Source: Nocardiopsis sp. ATB16-24 (lineage in GTDB: Bacteria; Actinomycetota; Actinomycetes; Streptosporangiales; Streptosporangiaceae). Taken from it: a stretch of 64,000 bases of DNA. This document shows positions 45,714-52,471 of the stretch, piece after piece. Made by a program: the position numbers and the translations under genes. The DNA is taken from positions 372,001-436,000 of the forward strand of contig NZ_JASCXJ010000002.1 of the NCBI RefSeq assembly GCF_030271535.1, in the 5' to 3' direction. Numbering within the stretch: the stretch's first letter is position 1; the number at the start of each line of letters is the position of its first letter. The notes under the pieces are model-generated. The model ran no database searches. It was not told the origin of the DNA and was given only the letters and a program-made list of their open reading frames with translations.

Positions 45714-47161
45714 TGCGGGGACGGCCGGGAGACGGACAGGAGGCGCCCCCTCTCCCGGTGGGTTTCTCCCTCGTCCTCGACCCCGACACCGTCGTACGGT
45801 CCGAGGGACGTGTCGTGGTGGGAGGCGACCCCCCTCGTACCCTCGCCCTCTCCACGTCCGAGGCCCGACTTCTCGAAGAACTGGACGGCGGCCCGGTACG
45901 TACCGCCGAGGCCGGGGCCCTGGCCCGACGCCTGGTGGACTCCGGAGCCGCCCACCCCCGCCCTCCAAGGTCCGCCGCACCGGGGAGAACGGCGGTGGTC
46001 ATCCCCGTTCGCGACCGCGCCGCCTACCTCGACCGGCTTCTCCGAGCCCTCCGCGCCTCCGAGGACATCGCAATGGTGACGGAGGTCGTCGTCGTGGACG
46101 ACGGGTCTCGGGACCGGGAGGCCGTCGCCTCGGCCGCCGCCCGCCACGGTGCGCGGCTGGTCGCCCGACCGGTGAACGGAGGACCGGCGGCGGCCCGCAA
46201 CAGCGGCCTCGCCGCGTGCGCGGCCGATGTGGAGTACGTGACGTTCCTGGACAGCGACTGCGTGCCCCGCCCGGGGTGGCTGGCCCCTCTCCTCGCCCAT
46301 TTCGCCGACCCCGAGGTCGGCGCGGTCGCCCCCCGGGTCCGACCGGCGAGCCCCGACCGGTCCGTTCTCGGCGCCTACGCGGTGGCGCGCTTCCCCTTGG
46401 ACCTGGGAGAGCGGGAGGCCCTGGTGAGACCCGGAGGACGGGTCGGCCACCTGCCCACGGCAGCGCTCGTCGTACGGCGTGCGGCCGTGGGTGAGGACTT
46501 CTTCGACGAGGACCTGCGCTACGGAGAGGACGTGGACGCGGTATGGCGTCTGGCGGACTCGGGGTGGCGTGTGCGCTACGAACCCCAGGCCCAGGTGGTG
46601 CACACCGAACCCGCCACATGGAGCGCGTACCTGGCGCGCCGCTACCACTACGGCACTTGCGCGGCGCCGCTGGCCCTGCGGCATCCGGACCGCATCGCCG
46701 CCGTCATGCTCCGGCCGGCACCCGCGGTGACCGCTGCGGTACTCCTCCTGGCCTGTCCGGCACTGGCCGGGGTCCTGCTCGGCTCGGCGGTGTGCGGTCT
46801 CCCGCGCCACCTCCGGCGCGCGGGGCTGTCCGCGACCGCCGCCGCGTGGGTGACGGCGCAGCCGGTGGGGACGACCTTGACCGGGCTGGGGCGCGCCCTC
46901 GCCCAGGTGGGACTTCCGGCGCTGCCGGCGGCGGCGGTGGCGCCGGGAAGGCGTGGACGAAGGCTCGCGATGATGGGCGCGCTGGCGGCGGCTCCCGCGT
47001 TGCGGGACTGGTTGGCGACCCGTCCTCCGGTGGATCCCGTGCGGTGGACACTGGCGAGCCTGGCCGATGACGCCGCTCACGGGGTCGGGGTGTGGCACGG
47101 TGCGCTCCGTTCGCGCACCCTCGCTCCGCTCCTTCCACGGTTCCGGTCGAACCGGCCGTGA
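45713..47161 (+). CDS. MftF-like family 2 glycosyltransferase
   Basis: A 482-residue GT-A enzyme. The N-terminal ~90 residues (F-S-L-V-L-D-P-D-T-V-V-R) resemble the special N-domain of the mycofactocin glycosyltransferase MftF; the GT2 core follows with V-V-I-P-V-R-D-R-A, V-V-V-D-D-G-S and D-S-D-C-V, and the C-terminus has hydrophobic helices. ATG 45713 or GTG 45710 is the start. No mycofactocin precursor, radical enzyme or MftB-E is in view, so it may have been recruited for another peptide or sugar product. It is coupled to the carrier protein. Confidence 0.7.
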   Translation: MRGRPGDGQEAPPLPVGFSLVLDPDTVVRSEGRVVVGGDPPRTLALSTSEARLLEELDGGPVRTAEAGALARRLVDSGAAHPRPPRSAAPGRTAVVIPVRDRAAYLDRLLRALRASEDIAMVTEVVVVDDGSRDREAVASAAARHGARLVARPVNGGPAAARNSGLAACAADVEYVTFLDSDCVPRPGWLAPLLAHFADPEVGAVAPRVRPASPDRSVLGAYAVARFPLDLGEREALVRPGGRVGHLPTAALVVRRAAVGEDFFDEDLRYGEDVDAVWRLADSGWRVRYEPQAQVVHTEPATWSAYLARRYHYGTCAAPLALRHPDRIAAVMLRPAPAVTAAVLLLACPALAGVLLGSAVCGLPRHLRRAGLSATAAAWVTAQPVGTTLTGLGRALAQVGLPALPAAAVAPGRRGRRLAMMGALAAAPALRDWLATRPPVDPVRWTLASLADDAAHGVGVWHGALRSRTLAPLLPRFRSNRP

Positions 47162-47197
47162 AGCGGGGGCCGCGCGCGGGGACGGAACACCGCGAGA

Positions 47198-47244
47198 CGA
47201 CGGCTCTCGGGATCGGTCCGCCGCACCGGCTCCGAGAGCCGTCG
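47198..47244 (+). terminator. Hairpin terminator 1
   Basis: CGACGGCTCTCGG (47198-47210) and CCGAGAGCCGTCG (47232-47244), perfect 13-base arms just after the glycosyltransferase stop. Confidence 0.65.
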
Positions 47245-47250
47245 CCGACG

Positions 47251-47312
47251 GACGGGGCTCCCGCCGGTGGGTTCACCGCTCAGGGCGGCCTTTCACCGGC
47301 GGGAGCCCCGTC
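47251..47312. terminator. Hairpin terminator 2
   Basis: GACGGGGCTCCCGCCGGTG (47251-47269) and its exact complement (47294-47312), 19-base arms with a 24-base loop. It sits between convergent units and can serve both the glycosyltransferase and the precursor operon; 47313-47519 holds nothing else. Confidence 0.7.
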
Positions 47313-47519
47313 CTGCCCGGGAGCCCGCCCGAAGTCCGCCCCGTCCGCGCGCCGGGCGGGCGTACGGACGAGGCGGCGGACGAGCGTGTCCGTCAGAGTG
47401 CCGAGCCGTGGTCTACGGCCGGGAACCCCGGCTTCGGACACCGAACGCCCGAGCCGGCCGGCCCGCGGGGTCGCCCCCACGGGTTCCGACCACCGACCGG
47501 TGCTCGGACGTCTCGCGGG

Positions 47520-47639
47520 CTACAGCGGCTGGGCGACGCTGCATCCGGAGATGCTGTAGCCGCTGCACATGAGCAGGGTCTCCTCGGAGGCGAGCTCAAG
47601 CTCCATCTCCTGGAGCGCGAGAATATCGGTGAGTGCCAT
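47520..47639 (-). CDS. Class III lanthipeptide precursor, copy 4
   Basis: A 39-residue precursor peptide, the last of four. The leader is L-T-D-I-L-A-L-Q-E-M-E-L-E, close to the I-L-x-L-Q leader helix recognised by LanKC enzymes, and the core region is C-S-G-Y-S-I-S-G-C-S-V-A-Q-P-L. Ser26-x2-Ser29-x3-Cys33 is the labionin/lanthionine motif. It is the only copy with Tyr in the ring and the only one with an extra Ser at 31. ATG 47639 has AGAGGA upstream. Confidence 0.85.
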   Translation of the reverse strand: MALTDILALQEMELELASEETLLMCSGYSISGCSVAQPL

Positions 47640-47697
47640 GTGAATCCTCTTTTCTCCGGCCGGGGTTCCTACTTCGGCTGGGCGGCCGGAATGATTC

Positions 47698-47817
47698 CTA
47701 CATCGGCTGGGCGACGCTACAACCGCCGAGACTGAATCCGCTGCACATGAGCGGAGTCTCCTCGGAGGCGAGCTCAAGCTCCATCTCCTGGAGCGCGAGA
47801 ACATCGGTGAGTACCAT
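47698..47817 (-). CDS. Class III lanthipeptide precursor, copy 3
   Basis: A 39-residue paralogue with a two-residue leader change (M-V-L-T-D-V) and core C-S-G-F-S-L-G-G-C-S-V-A-Q-P-M. The Ser-x2-Ser-x3-Cys motif is kept; Phe replaces Tyr and the last residue is Met. ATG 47817 has GGGGGAGGTGAAGG upstream, the strongest ribosome site of the four. Confidence 0.85.
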   Translation of the reverse strand: MVLTDVLALQEMELELASEETPLMCSGFSLGGCSVAQPM

Positions 47818-47877
47818 TTTCCTTCACCTCCCCCGGAGGATGTGTCTCAGGAGTGATCGGTTATGTCGCCCTGTGGA

Positions 47878-47997
47878 CTACAGCGGCTGGGCGACGCTGC
47901 AACCGGTGACGCTCGCTCCACTGCACATGAGCGGGGTCTCCTCGGAGGCGATTTCGAGTTCCATCTCCTGGAGCGCGAGAATGTCAGTGAGTGCCAT
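47878..47997 (-). CDS. Class III lanthipeptide precursor, copy 2
   Basis: A 39-residue paralogue with core C-S-G-A-S-V-T-G-C-S-V-A-Q-P-L. The Ser-x2-Ser-x3-Cys motif is intact with Ala in the first ring and Thr before the Gly-Cys. ATG 47997 follows GAAGGAAA. Confidence 0.85.
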   Translation of the reverse strand: MALTDILALQEMELEIASEETPLMCSGASVTGCSVAQPL

Positions 47998-48044
47998 TTT
48001 CCTTCACTTCCGTTCGAGGTTGGTCTTTCGTGTCGCCCAGGAGG

Positions 48045-48164
48045 TTACAGCGGCTGGGCGACGCTGCAACCGCCGACGCTTGTTCCGCTGCACATGAGCG
48101 GGGTCTCCTCGGAGGCGATTTCGAGTTCCATCTCCTGGAGCGCGAGAATGTCGGTGAGTGCCAC
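48045..48164 (-). CDS. Class III lanthipeptide precursor, copy 1
   Basis: First of the four precursors on the minus strand, 39 residues, core C-S-G-T-S-V-G-G-C-S-V-A-Q-P-L. It starts at GTG 48164, with GAGGAGGT about ten bases upstream, and ends with TAA where the others use TAG. All four share Cys25, Ser26, Gly27, Ser29, Gly32, Cys33 and the tail S-V-A-Q-P. The extra conserved Cys25 just before the ring could form a disulfide or a further thioether. The leader cleavage site is not evident. Confidence 0.85.
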   Translation of the reverse strand: MALTDILALQEMELEIASEETPLMCSGTSVGGCSVAQPL

Positions 48165-48240
48165 TATTGAAGCAACCTCCTCAACTTGTCCGGGTAAGGA
48201 TCACGGAAGCCCGGCAGGGTCGGCCTGACGGATACTTTCC

Positions 48241-48276
48241 GTTTCAGGGTGTCCCGCTAGCGGGACACCCTGAAAC
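48241..48276. promoter_or_regulatory. 36-base perfect palindrome
   Basis: GTTTCAGGGTGTCCCGCT followed at once by its exact complement, with no loop, 77 bases upstream of the first precursor start. It may be an operator or the terminator of the sugar-dehydratase gene; the lack of a loop and of a T-run, and the outer GTTTC/GAAAC ends, favour a protein-binding site or a strong attenuator. Confidence 0.55.
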
Positions 48277-48446
48277 AGAAATTAGCTCCAAAGAATCCCG
48301 TTGGAAACCCGTGTACGGAGATCATTGCGGATTCCCCGCGTCCCACCAGGTCACAGGGGAGAAAGCCGTCGTCATGCGCTCTGATCCCCGGCCGTTCTCG
48401 CCCGCCTGCCGCCGACAGGCCGGGACCCTCTGTACCCGGCGCCGGG

Positions 48447-49769
48447 TCAGCGCGTTCCGCCGGCGTGCTTCTTCACGAACTCGGTGATGGAGGAGATGAC
48501 GAAGTCGATCATCTCCTCGGTGATTCCCGGATAGACTCCCACCCAGAATGTCTGCTCGGTGATGATGTCACTGTTGACCAGGTCGTCGGCGACACGGTGC
48601 GGTCGGTTGATGTAGGCGGGGTGCCGGGTCAGGTTCCCCGCGAACAGCAGACGGGTGCTGATCTTGCGTGCTTCGAGGAAGGACACGAGTTCGGCACGGC
48701 CGAAGGGGGCGTCGGGGTCCACGGTCAGGACGAACCCGAACCAACTGGGGTCGCTGCGCGGAGTCGCCTCCGGAAGCAGCAACCAGGGCACACCGTCGAG
48801 CCCCTCACGAAGTCTGCGCCAGTTGCGGCGGCGAGCGGCTCCGAACTCGTCCAGTCTGGCGAGCTGACTGAGGCCGAGCGCCGCCTGGAGGTCCGTCGCC
48901 TTGAGGTTGTAGCCGACGTGCGAGTACGTGTACTTGTGGTCGTATCCGGCGGGCAGTCTGCCCACCTGGAACCCGAAGCGCCGATGACAGGCGTCGCTCT
49001 CACCCGGCTCGCACCAGCAGTCCCGGCCCCAGTCGCGCATCGACTCGATGATCCTCGCCAACGCCAGGTTGGACGTGAGGACACAACCGCCCTCGCCCAT
49101 CGTGAGGTGGTGGGCGGGATAGAAGCTCACGGTCGACACATCGCCGAAGTTCCCGGTGAGCCTGCCGTCGTAGAACGAGCCGACGGCGTCACAGTTGTCC
49201 TCGATGAGGTAGAGACCGCGGTCCTTGGCGAGTTCGGCGATCTCGGCGGCCTCGAAGGGATTGCCGAGGGCGTGGGCGAGCATGATGGCCCGGGTCTTGG
49301 GCCCGATCGCCTGGGCGACGCGGTCCACGACCGTGTTGTAGGTCCCGAGTTCGACGTCGACGAACACGGGGAGAAGCCCGTTCTGCAAGATCGGGTTGAC
49401 CGTGGTCGGGAAGCCCGCCGCGGCGGTGATCACCTCGTCGCCCGGGCGGATCCGTCGGTCCCCCAGCAGGTGCGACGTGAAGGACGAGAGCGCGAGCAGG
49501 TTCGCGGAGGAGCCCGAGTTGGTCAGGTGGGCCTTGCGCAGTCCCAACAGCCGTGCGAACTCCGACTCGAACCGTCGGGAGTGCGGGCCCGCGGCGATCC
49601 TCATCTCCAAGGCGGCCTCCACCAAGGCGACCCGGTCGTCCTCGGTGAGCACCGCCCCGGAGGTCCAGATCTCGGTGGTCCCCGGTACGAATGTCGCGGG
49701 CCTCTCCGTGGCGCGGTGGTAGGCACGGACGCTTTCGAGGATCTGCGCCGTGTGGTCGCTTGTCTCCAT
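48447..49769 (-). CDS. E1-type NDP-4-keto-6-deoxyhexose 3-dehydratase
   Basis: A 440-residue PLP/[2Fe-2S] enzyme that removes the C-3 hydroxyl of NDP-4-keto-6-deoxyglucose with PMP and one-electron donors. It has the aminotransferase fold, but the PLP lysine position holds His220 (S-F-Y-P-A-H-H-L-T-M-G-E-G-G), and Cys193, Cys251, Cys253 and Cys261 reproduce the C-x57-C-x-C-x7-C cluster motif of Yersinia E1 and SpnQ. It is therefore a dehydratase and not a sugar aminotransferase. The reductase partner (E3) is not in the window; cellular ferredoxin reductases may serve. ATG 49769 follows AGGAGGA. Confidence 0.9.
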   Translation of the reverse strand: METSDHTAQILESVRAYHRATERPATFVPGTTEIWTSGAVLTEDDRVALVEAALEMRIAAGPHSRRFESEFARLLGLRKAHLTNSGSSANLLALSSFTSHLLGDRRIRPGDEVITAAAGFPTTVNPILQNGLLPVFVDVELGTYNTVVDRVAQAIGPKTRAIMLAHALGNPFEAAEIAELAKDRGLYLIEDNCDAVGSFYDGRLTGNFGDVSTVSFYPAHHLTMGEGGCVLTSNLALARIIESMRDWGRDCWCEPGESDACHRRFGFQVGRLPAGYDHKYTYSHVGYNLKATDLQAALGLSQLARLDEFGAARRRNWRRLREGLDGVPWLLLPEATPRSDPSWFGFVLTVDPDAPFGRAELVSFLEARKISTRLLFAGNLTRHPAYINRPHRVADDLVNSDIITEQTFWVGVYPGITEEMIDFVISSITEFVKKHAGGTR

Positions 49770-50066
49770 CCGAATCCTCCTCGGTGGGGTGGTCCCAGTG
49801 AACTCGGGCCTGCGGGGGCACGACGGTGTTCCCGGGGTGGAAGAGCATGGAGCGACGGCCGCCGACCGATGAACCGGACCCGGGGCGAAGGCGCGGTGCC
49901 GATAAACGCGCACCGGCCGACGTGGTCCCGCGCCGGCCGTCCGTCGCGCCATCCTTCATGCTGTGAGTCGCCGAGGAAAGCGGCAACCGGAGGACCATGG
50001 AAAGCGCCGGTGTCCCTTCCCCTCCACGAGCCGCCGCGAAGGGCGCTCGGCCCGCCGCCCACGTTC

Positions 50067-50648
50067 TCAGCGCGTGTCCTCCCATCGGGCCAGGAGCCCG
50101 GCCGCGGCGGCCTCGGCGACCCCGCCGGCCTGGGCGTCCTTCTCCGACATCAGGGGAGGCTCGGTGAAACCCCAGGGCAGATCCAGTTCGGGGTCCAGCG
50201 GATCGATGTCGACCTGCGTCCCCTGCACGTGCGCCGTGGACAGCACGTAACAGACACAGGAGTCGTCGGCCAGTGAGAGGAACCCATGGCCCACGCCGGG
50301 AGGAACGTAGACCGACCGACCCGACTCCGCGTCCAGCGATGTGACGTGGTAGGCGCCGAAGGTCGGCGACCCGATCCGCAGATCCACCACGATGTCGCGA
50401 ATGGCGCCGCGGACGCACGTGACGTACTTGGCCTGGCCCGGAGGCACCGTCACGCTGTGGATCCCCCGAAGCGTGTTGTTCCGGGAGACGGAGAAGTTGA
50501 TCTGGCGAGGGTGGAACGGGACTCCGGAGGCCGACTCCACGGAGTCCACCCTCATGCCCTCGTGGAAACTGCCGCGTTCGTCGAGTATCCGCACCGGATC
50601 GAACACGAGGACACCGGGGACGGCCGTCCGCGAGATCTTCGCCGTCAC
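50067..50648 (-). CDS. dTDP-4-keto-6-deoxyhexose 3,5- (or 5-) epimerase
   Basis: A 193-residue RmlC-family cupin. It has F-D-P-V-R-I-L-D-E-R-G-S-F at the N-terminus, the catalytic-histidine region T-L-R-G-I-H-S-V, and the V-P-P-G-V-G-H-G-F-L-S-L loop. Acting after 3-deoxygenation it would epimerise C-5 to give an L-configured sugar. GTG 50648 follows AAGGAGA and lies ten bases after the ketoreductase stop, so the two are one operon. Confidence 0.85.
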   Translation of the reverse strand: MTAKISRTAVPGVLVFDPVRILDERGSFHEGMRVDSVESASGVPFHPRQINFSVSRNNTLRGIHSVTVPPGQAKYVTCVRGAIRDIVVDLRIGSPTFGAYHVTSLDAESGRSVYVPPGVGHGFLSLADDSCVCYVLSTAHVQGTQVDIDPLDPELDLPWGFTEPPLMSEKDAQAGGVAEAAAAGLLARWEDTR

Positions 50649-50658
50649 GTCTCTCCTT

Positions 50659-51747
50659 TCAGTCGCGGGTGTGGTCCGCCGTCGGTGTGGGATGCGACCG
50701 GCCGGTTCCCGAAGGAGTGCCGCCGTCGCCGCTGTGCTTGCGGCCGTACGACCGGCGCGCGTCGTCGAGCAGATCGGACAGGGACTCCTCCAGCCCCAGG
50801 CGTGGACGCCATGACAGCAGACGCCGGGCCACGGTGATGTCCAACTGCTGCCAAGAGGGGTCGAAGCGGGCGGTGGCCGGTGGCTCCTCGACGAGTTCGA
50901 GGGGGATACCGCTGATGGAGACCATCCGCTCGACCGTCCACCGGACGGGTACGGCCCGGCCACTGCCGACGTTGATGACCCGCCCCGCCACGGAGGGAGC
51001 GGGGGCCGTGGCCGCCGCCAACACCGCCTGGGCGACGTCGCGCGCGTCGACGAAGTCCCGTCGGGAGCGGAGCGGGGCCAACCGCAGTCGCGGACGCGCG
51101 GCGCAGCGCTCCGGCCGATACGCCGCCTCGGCCAGACAGTGCGCCACGGCACCGAGCAGGCTCTGCCGGGGAGCCCCCGGCCCGACGACGTTGCCGACGC
51201 GCAACGCGGTCCCCACCAAACCGGTGGTCCGCACGCCGTCGAGCACCGCGCGGGTGCCGCGGAGCTTGGAGTCGGCGTAGACCCCGGCCGGAGCCGGGGG
51301 ATGGTCCTCGGTGAAGCTCGTTCCGACCTCGCCGGCCCCGTACTCGTGGATGCTGCCCAGGTGGACGAGCCGTGGCCGCTCGGAGACCAGGGACAGGGAA
51401 CGCACCAACCGCTCCACGAACTCGGCGTTCGCGGCGCGCGTCTTCTCGGGCGACGCCTCATGGACGCTTCCCGCGGCGTTGACCACCACCGAGGGGGAGG
51501 TGGAGGCGAGGAGTGCGAGCAGGTCCCGCTCGGACGCCGCGACCAGGTCCAGGCGTATCGAGTCCGTGTCGTGCCGGCCCGTTCCGGAGGCGCTCCTGGA
51601 CACGAGGAGGACGCGTGCGTCGGCGGACCGGAACGTGGTGCACAGGTGCCGGCCCAGGAAGCCCGTACCGCCGAGCACGAGAACGCGTTCTCCCGCGATG
51701 CGGGGGCGCCCGCACTCCGGCGAGTCGTTGCGCGACGCGATACCCAT
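50659..51747 (-). CDS. NDP-hexose 4-ketoreductase
   Basis: A 362-residue extended short-chain dehydrogenase with N-terminal G-G-T-G-F-L-G-R-H, a central S-x-H-E-Y followed by Y-A-D-S-K for the Ser-Tyr-Lys triad, and a sugar-nucleotide C-domain (V-I-N-V-G-S-G-R-A-V). In deoxysugar pathways such enzymes reduce the 4-keto group at the end. With the dehydratase and epimerase it completes a dTDP-3,6-dideoxyhexose route. ATG 51747 (AGGAGGCG upstream) was chosen; longer starts are possible. A 40-residue hydrophilic tail follows the domain. Confidence 0.82.
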   Translation of the reverse strand: MGIASRNDSPECGRPRIAGERVLVLGGTGFLGRHLCTTFRSADARVLLVSRSASGTGRHDTDSIRLDLVAASERDLLALLASTSPSVVVNAAGSVHEASPEKTRAANAEFVERLVRSLSLVSERPRLVHLGSIHEYGAGEVGTSFTEDHPPAPAGVYADSKLRGTRAVLDGVRTTGLVGTALRVGNVVGPGAPRQSLLGAVAHCLAEAAYRPERCAARPRLRLAPLRSRRDFVDARDVAQAVLAAATAPAPSVAGRVINVGSGRAVPVRWTVERMVSISGIPLELVEEPPATARFDPSWQQLDITVARRLLSWRPRLGLEESLSDLLDDARRSYGRKHSGDGGTPSGTGRSHPTPTADHTRD

Positions 51748-51886
51748 CGCCTCCTGTGTCCAGATGTCTCGCCGGCGGGACCGCCGGAGCAGCGGAGATG
51801 GCACCGAACCCTAAGGCAGGTGGTGGCCCGGTGCTAGGGTCGGCCTCCCCATTGGTGCCGACTACCCGGAGATCAGGGGTACCTGC

Positions 51887-52471
51887 GTGATATTTCCGCA
51901 CATCAACGCGCCTGGAATCGCCCTTGAGGCCACACACGCCAGGACCGGGACCGAGGTCCACGCCGAACTGGCCGCCCAGGGTGTGCAGGGCATCGACCGC
52001 CACGACGTCTTCGCCTCCTCCGCCCTCTGGCCGAACCGGCCCCACCAAGAGGTCGCGGCGCAGTTCCTCGTGCGCGCGGTCGAAGACGGCGGGGTCCTCG
52101 GCTACACCTCCTTGCACGAACTCAGTCCGCACAGTCGATACGTCAAGTGCGCCCTGGCCGTGGACAGTGAGGCCACGGCCCGGACCCGTACGGCGGCGGC
52201 GGCCCTGACCGTGAACTACGCGTTCGCGATGTGGAACGTCAGGAAGATCTACTTCTGGACGCCGGAGCCAGAGGTACCCGGCCTGGCCGCCACGGGAGCG
52301 GCGCCGGAGCGGGAGGGGACCCTGCCCGAGCATCTGTTGGACGGAGGCACGTTGCGCGCGGTGCACATCTTCGCTCTTTACCGGCGGCGGTGGCAGGACG
52401 CGGGAGTCGCGTTCGTCGAGCGGATCGCCACCGAGTCCCGAAGCCCGGCCCAGGAAGGGAGAAGGGGATGA
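51887..52471 (+). CDS. GNAT-like acyltransferase
   Basis: A 194-residue protein from GTG 51887, overlapping the ABC ATPase start. The C-terminal half has a RimJ/RimL-like pattern (A-L-T-V-N-Y-A-F-A-M-W-N-V-R-K-I-Y-F-W-T), but the usual acetyl-CoA R/Q-x-x-G-x-G/A loop is weak. In goadvionin biosynthesis a GNAT enzyme joins a carrier-bound acyl chain to a lanthipeptide, so this gene is a candidate for N-acylation of the peptide; simple acetylation of peptide or sugar is also possible. Confidence 0.55.
   Translation: MIFPHINAPGIALEATHARTGTEVHAELAAQGVQGIDRHDVFASSALWPNRPHQEVAAQFLVRAVEDGGVLGYTSLHELSPHSRYVKCALAVDSEATARTRTAAAALTVNYAFAMWNVRKIYFWTPEPEVPGLAATGAAPEREGTLPEHLLDGGTLRAVHIFALYRRRWQDAGVAFVERIATESRSPAQEGRRG

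Larger units (their letters stand above)
47520..48164. repeat. Four tandem precursor-gene units
   Basis: Start codons at 48164, 47997, 47817 and 47639 are 167, 180 and 178 bases apart. Coding parts are nearly identical except at codons 28, 30, 31 and 39, while spacers differ, so the array arose by tandem duplication followed by core diversification. Confidence 0.85.

Noticed and set aside
45713-47161. A mycofactocin cluster
   Set aside because: Only the MftF-like glycosyltransferase is present; no mftA-E. The small peptides nearby have lanthipeptide cores and not the mycofactocin C-terminus.
47520-48164. CRISPR-like or other non-coding repeat array
   Set aside because: The repeated units are intact 39-codon ORFs with ribosome sites, and changes cluster in the core codons.
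48447-49769. Sugar aminotransferase
   Set aside because: The fold is right, but the PLP lysine is His220 and the four cluster cysteines match E1-type 3-dehydratases.
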